The notes below the pieces were generated by a model. It made no database searches. It worked only from the letters and a program-made list of their open reading frames with translations, and was not told the origin of the DNA. From Bradyrhizobium iriomotense (GTDB taxonomy: Bacteria > Pseudomonadota > Alphaproteobacteria > Rhizobiales > Xanthobacteraceae), in NCBI RefSeq assembly GCF_018130765.1, contig NZ_JAFCJZ010000005.1, positions 359,601 to 423,600 of the forward strand: a stretch of DNA of 64,000 nucleotides, in the 5' to 3' direction. The translations under genes were made by a program, and so were the position numbers. Below are positions 8,808 through 15,559 of this stretch, in pieces; position 1 is the stretch's first letter; each line of letters starts with the position of its first letter.

Positions 8808-8983
8808 TCGCGGTACCCCCGATCCATTCGCGCCGAGAAACAGCTCAAGCCCGGTTAGGCGTCGGAGGCTAGCCCAAATCGTGCGTTCTTCCGCACCCTC
8901 GGTCGATATCTACAGGCTCTGGAACCGCAGTGCAGTTGCGAAACCGGTTCTCATTTCGCGGAAGAAAAGCAGCCGCTTGCCTC
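8808..8983. other. Spacer between exporter and right-arm promoter
   Basis: About 175 bases without a supported gene separate the second ABC gene from the right-arm CRP box. I see no strong terminator hairpin after the exporter stop codon, so read-through into the right-arm peptide genes is possible. Confidence 0.5.
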
Positions 8984-8999
8984 TGTGATGGATATCACA
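8984..8999 (+). promoter_or_regulatory. CRP-type binding site, right arm
   Basis: TGTGATGGATATCACA matches TGTGA-N6-TCACA with both half-sites intact. It lies 80 bases before the peptide A start, exactly mirroring the left-arm box. The central bases differ between the two copies while both half-sites are kept, which is what selection on the half-sites would give. TACTCC at 9021-9026 is a weak -10 candidate in class II spacing. Confidence 0.75.
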
Positions 9000-9079
9000 G
9001 CCTAAACAAACCGCCCGCGCTACTCCTGCGACCACCGGATGAGAGGGGATGGCCCCTCGTTGGCAAGCGGGAGACAGAA

Positions 9080-9259
9080 ATGATTGAGCGCAGCAATCGA
9101 GACCGTAGAGAGCTGGACGACCGTGAATTGGAGTCCGTGTGCGGTGGCTTCATCAACGATGGAGGCTGCATTGGTCCCTGGATTGTGGATGGAAAGATCA
9201 CGACCCATCAGCCGGCCGGGCCGAACCCCTGGTTGCCTGGTGGCATCTTCCACCGCTGA
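9080..9259 (+). CDS. GG-leader peptide A, right-arm copy (59 aa)
   Basis: Mirror copy of the 1365-1544 gene. The 23-residue leader ends LDDRELESVCGG and differs from the left copy only at residues 9 and 10 (Arg-Arg instead of Cys-Lys). The 36-residue mature region is identical to the left copy, including the single Cys and the Trp/Pro-rich C-terminus. GGGAG lies about seven bases upstream. Complete identity of the core in spite of nucleotide changes elsewhere in the arm points to selection or gene conversion. Confidence 0.86.
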   Translation: MIERSNRDRRELDDRELESVCGGFINDGGCIGPWIVDGKITTHQPAGPNPWLPGGIFHR

Positions 9260-9313
9260 GAACCACACGTTCAAACGTTTCATCAACACATCATCTGAAG
9301 AGGAGCGACCAAA

Positions 9314-9541
9314 ATGCTGAACCTGGAACATGCAAAACCGGAAATCATCGAACTGAACGATGCGGAACTTGAAGCGGTCGTCGGCGGCAACTGGCTCGGC
9401 GACGCCTTCCGCGCCATCGGCGGCGCCATCAAGGACGCCGTCCTGTGGGTCGGCGGCTTCATCGCTGGCGGTTTGCAGGGCCCGGGTAACCTGCGCGGCC
9501 CGTTTGGCCCGGGCTCGGGGCCGGGGCAGCCGCCGTTCTGA
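9314..9541 (+). CDS. GG-leader peptide B, right-arm copy (75 aa)
   Basis: Mirror copy of 1083-1310 with AGGAG upstream and a leader ending LNDAELEAVVGG. In the mature 50 residues it differs from the left copy at five places, four inside the putative amphipathic helix (Gly to Asp, Gln to Leu, Leu to Phe, Phe to Ala) and one at the last residue (Leu to Phe). The Gly/Pro-rich tail is otherwise unchanged. Expressing both arms would yield one peptide A and two peptide B variants. Confidence 0.86.
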   Translation: MLNLEHAKPEIIELNDAELEAVVGGNWLGDAFRAIGGAIKDAVLWVGGFIAGGLQGPGNLRGPFGPGSGPGQPPF

Positions 9542-9564
9542 GCTAGTTCTTCCAAGCTGCAATT

Positions 9565-9590
9565 GGAGGTCGCCTCGTTCGGCGGCCTCC
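9565..9590 (+). terminator. Rho-independent terminator after right-arm peptides
   Basis: A 10 bp stem (9565-9574 with 9581-9590, one G-T pair) with a six-base loop is followed by TTCATTTT. It ends the peptide A-B transcript and separates it from the cyclic-nucleotide-binding gene. Confidence 0.7.
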
Positions 9591-9666
9591 TTCATTTTCG
9601 GCTGCGCGCAAGCCGTGCCGGAAAGATGCATTGATTGCGGTTGAAGCAGCGGCGTATAGTATTCTG

Positions 9667-10143
9667 ATGGCTGTCAGCTCGCCCGATCTGAAAGCGTTCT
9701 TGCTCGCGACACCTTTTTTCGGTGGCCTTTCAGATACGAGTCTCGACTTGTTGCTCTCCATGTTGGTCGAGCGCAGGGTTCAGGCAGGCCAGATCGTTGT
9801 CGCTGAAGGCGATCCCGGACGTTCGATGTTTGTCGTCCATTCAGGAGAGCTTGAGGTACGCAGGCAAGGACATTCAGGCGAGCTCATTCACACGGCTGAT
9901 CTCGGGCCAGGGGATTTCTTTGGCGAGATGACCCTGATCCAAATGCAAAATCGATCGGCCACGGTCACGGCAACGACGCCAGCCGTGCTCTACGAGCTGA
10001 CAGCCAAGAACCTGTACGCCTATTATAAGGCTGACATGCCCGCCTATATCATAGTGCTTCAAAATGTTAACCGCGAGCTCTGTCGCCGCCTGCGTCGCGC
10101 AGATGAACGTGTTGCGGAGCTGCTGCACCAGCTACGTCAATGA
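9667..10143 (+). CDS. Cyclic-nucleotide-binding domain protein without HTH
   Basis: A 158-residue protein consisting of one cNMP-binding beta-roll (about 15-130) and a C-terminal helix rich in Arg and Glu (about 130-158). The phosphate-binding cassette is present (FFGEMTLIQ followed by NRSATV, keeping the Gly-Glu and Arg-Ser-Ala positions). There is no C-terminal winged helix, so it is not a CRP-type transcription factor. The ATG at 9667 is preferred; a TTG at 9631 would add 12 residues. It lies directly after a cassette controlled by CRP boxes. A role as a cAMP-dependent partner or buffer is speculation. Confidence 0.8.
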   Translation: MAVSSPDLKAFLLATPFFGGLSDTSLDLLLSMLVERRVQAGQIVVAEGDPGRSMFVVHSGELEVRRQGHSGELIHTADLGPGDFFGEMTLIQMQNRSATVTATTPAVLYELTAKNLYAYYKADMPAYIIVLQNVNRELCRRLRRADERVAELLHQLRQ

Positions 10144-10528
10144 ACGCGCGCCGATCGCGGGGCTTGCAACCGGATCGGGCACGACGGCCACCGGTGGAAC
10201 TAGCCTCTCGATGCGAACTCGCGTCACTCGAAGCTGACACAAGAGCGCGTCGGGGCGCTCGTTTACACGCGGAAGTTCGCCTCTTGGCCCGTCGCTTCCG
10301 TCGGTGCGAATCATCGGTTGTTCGCAATTTACGGATCCAGCGTGCCGCTTTCGAATTCGAAGAGCTGACGTGGGTCATCAGCAGGCTATTGTCACCGCTC
10401 CATGAAGCGCCCAACTGATCGCAACAAATCGTAGACTAGCCTGCGAAATCGCAAGCAATCGTAGCGAGATTTCCCAACTAAAAAGGTCCGTTCCGATGTG
10501 CAATCGCTTTAAGCAATTGATCTCGCTA
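10144..10528. other. Intergenic stretch up to tRNA-Lys
   Basis: No gene is supported. An open frame at 10140-10418 overlaps the previous stop as ATGA but is Arg-rich throughout, with the composition of a shadow frame. No integrase or attachment-site duplication could be identified here. Confidence 0.5.
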
Positions 10529-10604
<76 letters not shown>

Positions 10605-10714
10605 GAAGGCCGGTCAAAGCCTTGCGAGGCCGGTCGTTTAGCAAAGCGATCCGGGTCTGGCAAGCGATGTAGCGCATGTTTTCCAAGGTTCTTCCACAGC
10701 CCCGAAAAAGCGAA

Positions 10715-10737
10715 AAGCCGCTGGATTCCAGCGGCTT
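10715..10737 (-). terminator. Terminator of the Spy-like gene
   Basis: A 10 bp stem with a three-base loop is followed on the minus strand by TTCGCTTTTTCGG. It lies about 35 bases after the Spy/CpxP-like stop codon. Confidence 0.7.
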
Positions 10738-10772
10738 CGCCAAGGCTAATCCCCGGGAAATCCCGGACTCGC

Positions 10773-11378
10773 TCAGAGCCGGCCCTCGCGGTCCCGGTCC
10801 GGGCCGCCGTCGCGGTCGAAACGGTCACGGTGGAAGTGCTCCATGCCCCTCTCCATCATCCGGTCCATGCCCCGTTCCATGAAGTGGCGGGGCGGGCCGT
10901 CCTCGCCGCCGCCGAACGGGCCGCGGTGGCGGGTCAGCACGGCGAGGCGCCGCTTCTGACCCTCGTCGAGGGTCTTGTAGAGCGGATCGGCGGCATCGGC
11001 GATCTTCTTCAGGGCGGCGGAGCTGGCGCCCATGTCCTCGGCGCGCTGGCGCAGGCGGGCAATCGGATCGTCCGGCTTATCGGCGCTCCCGGCATCACCC
11101 GGGCCGGCATTCATGCGCGCATTGGCGCGATCGATGCGCAGCTTGGCGAAGTCGCGCACGGCGGCCTCGACCGGCGGCCACAGCTTTTCCTGATCGGCGT
11201 TGAGCTTCAGCCCGGCATGGACGGCGGCGATCCGCGCGTCGACGAAGGCGGCGCGGTCTTCCGGGTTCATGCGGATGTGGCGGAAGTGCTCCATCCACGG
11301 GCGATGATATTGGGCATAGACCGCGCCCGAGCCGGCAATGCTGAGCACGGCGATGGCGGCGATGGTGAACTTCCTCAT
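10773..11378 (-). CDS. Spy/CpxP-like periplasmic protein (LTXXQ family)
   Basis: A 201-residue secreted protein with a clear Sec signal peptide (about 1-22, cleavage after VYAQ). The middle part resembles the helical LTxxQ/Spy-CpxP fold, with a NADQEKLW segment near residue 60 and a later EGQKRRL segment typical of the repeated motif. The C-terminal 50 residues are rich in Arg, Asp, His, Met and Gly, a composition that could bind metal. Family members are periplasmic chaperones or envelope-stress and metal sensors. GAGGAGG precedes the ATG. It is monocistronic with its own terminator. The specific role is unknown. Confidence 0.8.
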   Translation of the reverse strand: MRKFTIAAIAVLSIAGSGAVYAQYHRPWMEHFRHIRMNPEDRAAFVDARIAAVHAGLKLNADQEKLWPPVEAAVRDFAKLRIDRANARMNAGPGDAGSADKPDDPIARLRQRAEDMGASSAALKKIADAADPLYKTLDEGQKRRLAVLTRHRGPFGGGEDGPPRHFMERGMDRMMERGMEHFHRDRFDRDGGPDRDREGRL

Positions 11379-11527
11379 GACGTACCTCCTCTGGAAGGAT
11401 GCGCGTGAGGATGAGCGCGAGAAGGCTGACGCGCAACTTACAACTTGGACAGGAAGCCGTTCTTACAGAGATGTAACTACCGTGAATGCCTGTTCAGATG
11501 CAGGCTGAAACGATTTGCAACAAAAGG

Positions 11528-11551
11528 GGCTTCCGTGCCGGCACGGAAGCC
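11528..11551. terminator. Bidirectional hairpin terminator after the TRAP binding protein
   Basis: A perfect 12 bp dyad (11528-11539 with 11540-11551) is followed by CTTTTG on both strands. It lies 38 bases after the minus-strand TRAP binding-protein gene and can stop transcription from either side. Confidence 0.8.
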
Positions 11552-11588
11552 TTTTGTTCATGCATTATATGTCCACGCGTCGCGCGAG

Positions 11589-12590
11589 TCAGTTCGTCGT
11601 GCTCTTGGCTTCCTTCAGAAATTCGTCGATCAGCGGCTGGCCAACGCGGCTCGCGGCATCCTTGTAGACCGGCTCCATGGCCTTGCGCATCGCCTCGTCC
11701 TGCTCGCCCGTAAGCTTGAGGATCTCGCTCTTGCCGCTCTTCCTGATCTCGGCGAGCGCGTCGTCGTTCTCCTTCTGCGATTGCGCGTTGTTGTAATCGG
11801 TCGCTTCCTTCATCGCCTTCGACAGCTGGTCGCGGATGTCGGCCGGCAGGTCGTCCCAGAACTTCTTGTTCACGATCACGACGTAGCCGATGTAACCGTG
11901 ATTGCTCTCGGTGATGTACTTCTGCACCTCGTGCATCTTCTGGGTATAGATGTTCGACCAGGTGTTCTCCTGGCCGTCGACCACGCCGGTCTGCAATGCC
12001 TGGTAGACCTCGCCGAAAGCCATCACCTGCGGCAGCGAGCCGAGCGCCTTGAACTGGGCCTGCAGCACGCGCGAGGACTGGATGCGGAACTTGACGCCCT
12101 GATAGTCGGCGGGTGCGATCAGCTTCTTGTTCGCGCTCATCTGCTTGAAGCCGTTGTCCCAGTAGGCAAGGCCGGTGATGCCCTTGGTGTCGAGCAGCTT
12201 GAGCAGCCGCGCACCGAGCGGGCCTTCCGTCACCTTCCGCAGCGTTTTCAGGTCGGGAAGGATGTAGGGCAGATCGAACACCTCGAACTCGCGGATGCCG
12301 AGCGGGCCGAACTTGGAGTTGGACGGCGCCAGCATCTGCACGCTGCCGAGCTGGAGCGCCTCGAGCTCTTCCTTGTCCTTGTAGAGCGTCGAGTTCGGGT
12401 AGACCTCGACCTTGACCTTGCCGCCGGTGTACTTCTCGGCGAGCTCCTTGAACTTCTCCGACGCCTTGCCCTTCGGCGTGTCGGTGGCGACGACGTGGCT
12501 GAACTTGATGATGATCGGCGATTGCGCCGATGCCGGCCCGGTCAGCGCCAAAGCCGCAATCGATGCCGCAGCCCAAATGAGTTTCCGCAT
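11589..12590 (-). CDS. TRAP transporter substrate-binding protein, DctP family
   Basis: A 333-residue periplasmic protein with a signal peptide ending GPASAQ and the DctP fold. It starts mature as SPIIIKFSHVV and keeps the conserved segment around RIQSSRVLQAQFKALG, including the arginine that binds carboxylates in this family. It would deliver C4-dicarboxylates or other organic acids to a DctQM permease. GGAGGAAG precedes the ATG at 12590. No dctQ or dctM gene adjoins it in the window, so it is an orphan whose membrane partners must be elsewhere. Terminators bracket it. Confidence 0.9.
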   Translation of the reverse strand: MRKLIWAAASIAALALTGPASAQSPIIIKFSHVVATDTPKGKASEKFKELAEKYTGGKVKVEVYPNSTLYKDKEELEALQLGSVQMLAPSNSKFGPLGIREFEVFDLPYILPDLKTLRKVTEGPLGARLLKLLDTKGITGLAYWDNGFKQMSANKKLIAPADYQGVKFRIQSSRVLQAQFKALGSLPQVMAFGEVYQALQTGVVDGQENTWSNIYTQKMHEVQKYITESNHGYIGYVVIVNKKFWDDLPADIRDQLSKAMKEATDYNNAQSQKENDDALAEIRKSGKSEILKLTGEQDEAMRKAMEPVYKDAASRVGQPLIDEFLKEAKSTTN

Positions 12591-12760
12591 GCTTCCTCCA
12601 GTACGTTTTTGTGGGGCGCGGACCGCCGGCCCCAAACCTTAAATTCTTGGGAGCCAGATTTATAGGGAAGCAGGCTGAGGCGCCATTGCCCCTTAGCAGG
12701 GGTCTCCTTGCAAAAATGCGGTATCCGAGCAGAAACGCCGGCGTGGGCGATCAACGAAAA

Positions 12761-12784
12761 ACGCGGTGCCGAGGGCACCGCGTT
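12761..12784 (-). terminator. leuA terminator
   Basis: A 10 bp stem with a three-base loop followed on the minus strand by TTTTCG, about 30 bases beyond the leuA stop codon. Confidence 0.8.
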
Positions 12785-12812
12785 TCCGCCGTTTCATCCG
12801 GAACGTGAGCGT

Positions 12813-14375
12813 TCAGCTCGCCGCCGCCGTTGTCACCGTGTCGCGCTGGCGCTTCATGACGATCTTGTTGAGCGCGCCGAGATAGGCCTTGGCCGAGGCC
12901 ACCAGCGTATCCGGGTCCGCCGCACGCGCCGTCATCGAGCGGCCGTCCTGCGACAGCCGCACCGAGACTTCCGCCTGCGCGTCGGTGCCTTCGGTGACCG
13001 CGTGGACCTGGTACAGTTCGAGCTTGGCCTCGTGCGGCACCAGGCGCTTGATGCAGTTGAACACGGCATCGACCGGACCGTTGCCCTCGGCCTCCTCGAT
13101 CTTGATCTGGCCGTCAACGTCGAGCTTCATGGTCGCACGCTGCGGGCCATGGGTGCCGGCGATCACGGTCAGCGAGGTCAGCTTGATGCGGTCGTGCGAG
13201 GCCGCCATCTCCTCGTCGACCAGTGCCTCGATGTCCTCGTCGTAGATGTCCTTCTTGCGGTCGGCCAGCGCCTTCATCCGCGTGAACGCATCTTCCAGCT
13301 GGTTCGGGCCGAGCTTGTAGCCCATCTCCTCCAGCTTGTGCACGAAGGCGTGGCGGCCGGAATGCTTGCCCAGCACCAGAGAGGACTGCTTCAGGCCGAC
13401 CATCTCGGGCCGCATGATCTCGTAGGTGGAGGCGTCCTTCAGCACGCCGTCCTGATGGATGCCGCTCTCATGCGCGAAGGCGTTCCGGCCGACGATCGCC
13501 TTGTTGTACTGGACGGGGAACGAGGTCGCCGCCGACACCACCTTCGAGGCGCGGGTCAGCTGCGTGGTGTCGATCTTGTTCCAGTAGGGGAATTTGTCGT
13601 TGCGGACGTTGATCGCCATCACGATCTCTTCGAGCGCAGCGTTGCCGGCACGCTCGCCGATGCCGTTGATGGTGCACTCGACCTGACGCGCGCCGCCGAC
13701 GATGCCGGCCAGCGAGTTCGCCACGGCCATGCCGAGGTCGTTATGGCAATGCACGGAGAAGATCGCCTTGTCCGAGTTCGGCACGCGCTCGATCAGCGTC
13801 TTCATGAAGTGGGTGTATTCCTCCGGCACCGTATAGCCGACGGTGTCGGGGATGTTCACGGTCGTCGCACCGGCCTTGATGACGGCCTCGACAATGCGGC
13901 ACAAAAAGTCCATCTCGCTGCGGGTGCCGTCCTCGGCCGACCATTCGACGTCGTCGATCTGGTTGCGGGCGCGCGCGACCATGGCGACCGAGGTCTCGAG
14001 CACTTCTTCCGGCGTCTTGTTCAACTTCACCCGCATATGCAACGGCGAGGTCGCGATCACGGTGTGGACGCGGCCGCGCTTGGCGAACTTCACGGCCTCG
14101 GCACAGCGGTCGATGTCGGCTGGATGCGCGCGCGACAGACCGGCGATCACCGAGTTCTTGGAGCGGCGGGCGATCTCGCTCACCGCTTCGAAGTCACCCT
14201 GCGAGGTAATGGGGAAGCCGGCCTCGATGACGTCCACGCCCATATCATCCAGCAGCTCGGCGACCTCGAGCTTCTCCTCGAAGGTCATGGTAGCGCCGGG
14301 GCACTGCTCGCCGTCGCGCAGCGTGGTGTCGAAAATGATGACGCGGTCCTTCTCGGACTTGTTCACGGTGGCCAT
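12813..14375 (-). CDS. leuA: 2-isopropylmalate synthase
   Basis: Condenses acetyl-CoA with 2-oxoisovalerate, the first committed step of leucine synthesis. At 520 residues it has the family's usual length. The HMGL-like TIM barrel carries FDTTLRDGEQ (residues 15-24) with the catalytic Arg20 and Asp21, and the metal-binding HCHNDLG motif in the middle. A C-terminal LeuA dimer domain (about 385-510) is the leucine feedback-inhibition domain. AAGGAA precedes the ATG. It is monocistronic, with a leucine-rich leader peptide upstream (14493-14609), so attenuation by leucyl-tRNA is likely in addition to allosteric control. Confidence 0.97.
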   Translation of the reverse strand: MATVNKSEKDRVIIFDTTLRDGEQCPGATMTFEEKLEVAELLDDMGVDVIEAGFPITSQGDFEAVSEIARRSKNSVIAGLSRAHPADIDRCAEAVKFAKRGRVHTVIATSPLHMRVKLNKTPEEVLETSVAMVARARNQIDDVEWSAEDGTRSEMDFLCRIVEAVIKAGATTVNIPDTVGYTVPEEYTHFMKTLIERVPNSDKAIFSVHCHNDLGMAVANSLAGIVGGARQVECTINGIGERAGNAALEEIVMAINVRNDKFPYWNKIDTTQLTRASKVVSAATSFPVQYNKAIVGRNAFAHESGIHQDGVLKDASTYEIMRPEMVGLKQSSLVLGKHSGRHAFVHKLEEMGYKLGPNQLEDAFTRMKALADRKKDIYDEDIEALVDEEMAASHDRIKLTSLTVIAGTHGPQRATMKLDVDGQIKIEEAEGNGPVDAVFNCIKRLVPHEAKLELYQVHAVTEGTDAQAEVSVRLSQDGRSMTARAADPDTLVASAKAYLGALNKIVMKRQRDTVTTAAAS

Positions 14376-14455
14376 TTCAAATTCCTTTTGAGCTTTTGCG
14401 CCGTTCAGACCGTCTTGGTCCGTTGGCGCTTGAGGTGTCCGGTGATCTCGACCAA

Positions 14456-14499
14456 CCCCTGAGCGCCCAGGCGCGTTGCGCCCAGCCGGCCCTCAGGGG
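14456..14499 (-). promoter_or_regulatory. leuA leader RNA structure
   Basis: An 8 bp outer stem (14456-14463 with 14492-14499) encloses a smaller GGCGC/GCGCC hairpin. The distal strand overlaps the stop codon and last sense codon of the leucine-rich leader peptide, so ribosome position would decide whether it forms. A competing pairing (TTGGTC with GACCAA) lies just downstream. There is no long T-run, so the exact terminator is uncertain. Confidence 0.55.
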
Positions 14500-14609
14500 C
14501 AGCTAAGAAGAAGCCCGCCAAGAAGGAGGGTGGGCAGCGCGGCCGGGATCGTGGCGGCGGCCAGAGCCACCTCCTGCGAAATCCCATCAATTTGGCCGCG
14601 AATCAGCAT
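14493..14609 (-). CDS. leuA leader peptide (38 aa, leucine-rich)
   Basis: A small frame upstream of leuA ends TLLLGGLLLSCP; six leucine codons fall within eight codons (14505-14528), five of them CTT, a codon unusual in this GC-rich genome. The stop codon overlaps the start of a stable RNA stem. AAGG lies about eight bases before the ATG. This is the classical layout of an attenuator: a ribosome stalled at the leucine codons under leucine shortage would let an alternative structure form and transcription continue into leuA. Leader-peptide attenuation of leu genes is known in proteobacteria; the assignment here is from sequence only. Confidence 0.75.
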   Translation of the reverse strand: MLIRGQIDGISQEVALAAATIPAALPTLLLGGLLLSCP

Positions 14610-14789
14610 TGCCAGACCCTTTTGAGCCCTCAAATCTTCGGCCAAAACCGTTGACGGTTGGTTGCCGGGAGGCCCGATGGGCCTGTTTCTAGACGAGAAA
14701 CGGGCGCAACTGCAACGCCAAAAGATGGTCAGGATAGCTGACCTGGTTGCAGGTCGATCGCATCCCCTCAGCAAGCGTCCTTATCAGCC

Positions 14790-14928
14790 CCGTCATCCTG
14801 AGGTGCGAGTGGCGCGATGCAATCAGCATCGCGCCGGGAGCCTCGAAAGATGAACGGCCGGGATGCATCCGGGCCGTCGCCCTTCGAGGCCCGCCCTGCT
14901 GTGCAGGGCGCGCACCTCAGGGTTACGG
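14790..14928. repeat. Palindromic intergenic repeat
   Basis: An imperfect palindrome begins CCGTCATCCTGAGGTGCG and ends CGCACCTCAGGGTTACGG, with inner self-complementary segments. It matches the type of mobile palindromic elements common between genes in Bradyrhizobium relatives. It carries no gene. Confidence 0.75.
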
Positions 14929-15022
14929 TGATGTCGGAGAGTTCGCGGTAGCCTCCGCGTCCTTGCGATACAAAGGCCCCGGATTGTGCTTCGCTAAATC
15001 CGAACTGGGGAACAACGTCAAG

Positions 15023-15283
15023 CTATCCCGCGCGGCGGGCGCGGGCCCTGCTCTCCCAGCGATCCAGCATCTGGCCGAGTTCGCCGGTGACCACGGGCGC
15101 AGCCTTGTTCGTGACCTCATTGGTGTTGGCGGGCGCGTTGGCGCTGAGCCAATCCGGCTCGGTATATTCGCGCCAGCGGCGTGCTTCGGCCCGCCTTTTG
15201 CGGGAGACGTGGGCGCGGGTGAAATAGCCGGCGGCGAACGCAGCCGCGAGCAGCATAACCAATACGACGACAGCTACCGCCAT
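15023..15283 (-). CDS. Small membrane-anchored hypothetical protein (86 aa)
   Basis: The N-terminus is a single hydrophobic segment (about residues 2-22, AVAVVVLVMLLAAAFAAGYF) followed by a basic cytoplasmic stretch HVSRKRRAEARRW and a hydrophilic tail. An ATG at 15283 is preferred because the hydrophobic segment then starts the protein; the longer open frame upstream is Arg/Cys-rich noise. No domain is recognised. It is convergent with nothing and lies alone between leuA and the SMP-30 gene. Confidence 0.6.
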   Translation of the reverse strand: MAVAVVVLVMLLAAAFAAGYFTRAHVSRKRRAEARRWREYTEPDWLSANAPANTNEVTNKAAPVVTGELGQMLDRWESRARARRAG

Positions 15284-15559
15284 GAGTTCCGGCCTCTTCT
15301 CCCCCGCACACCGTTCTGCCAGCATCGCGCGCGAGGTCAAGGCTTGACAGGTCTCAAAACCGGCACCGGTTAACAGCTCGCGGGCGAGGCGAATTGTCGC
15401 CCTGCACCTTGCAAGGCTGCAATGCGGCGATGTTGCGGCGCTCTCGCGACATCGCGCAGAGGATGCGAACCTCCCCCTCGCAACTGTCACCGGACCGGAC
15501 TAACCTTCGCGCCGCTCGGCCGGATCAACCGGCCAGCCGAACATAACCGGGAGGACGCG

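Larger units (their letters stand above)
8984..9593 (+). repeat. Right arm of the ~610 bp inverted repeat (mate at 1031-1640)
   Basis: Mirror copy of the left arm, starting at the CRP box and running through both peptide genes to the terminator hairpin. The two arms enclose 7.3 kb carrying the hypothetical gene and the three exporter genes. Recombination between the arms would invert that segment without breaking a gene; no site-specific recombinase is visible in the window. Confidence 0.93.

Noticed and set aside
10140..10418. 92-codon frame overlapping the cNMP gene stop as ATGA
   Set aside because: Arg-rich through the whole length with no structure; overlap is probably accidental.
12708..14462. 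Long open frame antisense to leuA
   Set aside because: High-GC genomes give long shadow frames; it is His/Gly/Arg-rich with no family signature, and leuA is unambiguous on the other strand.
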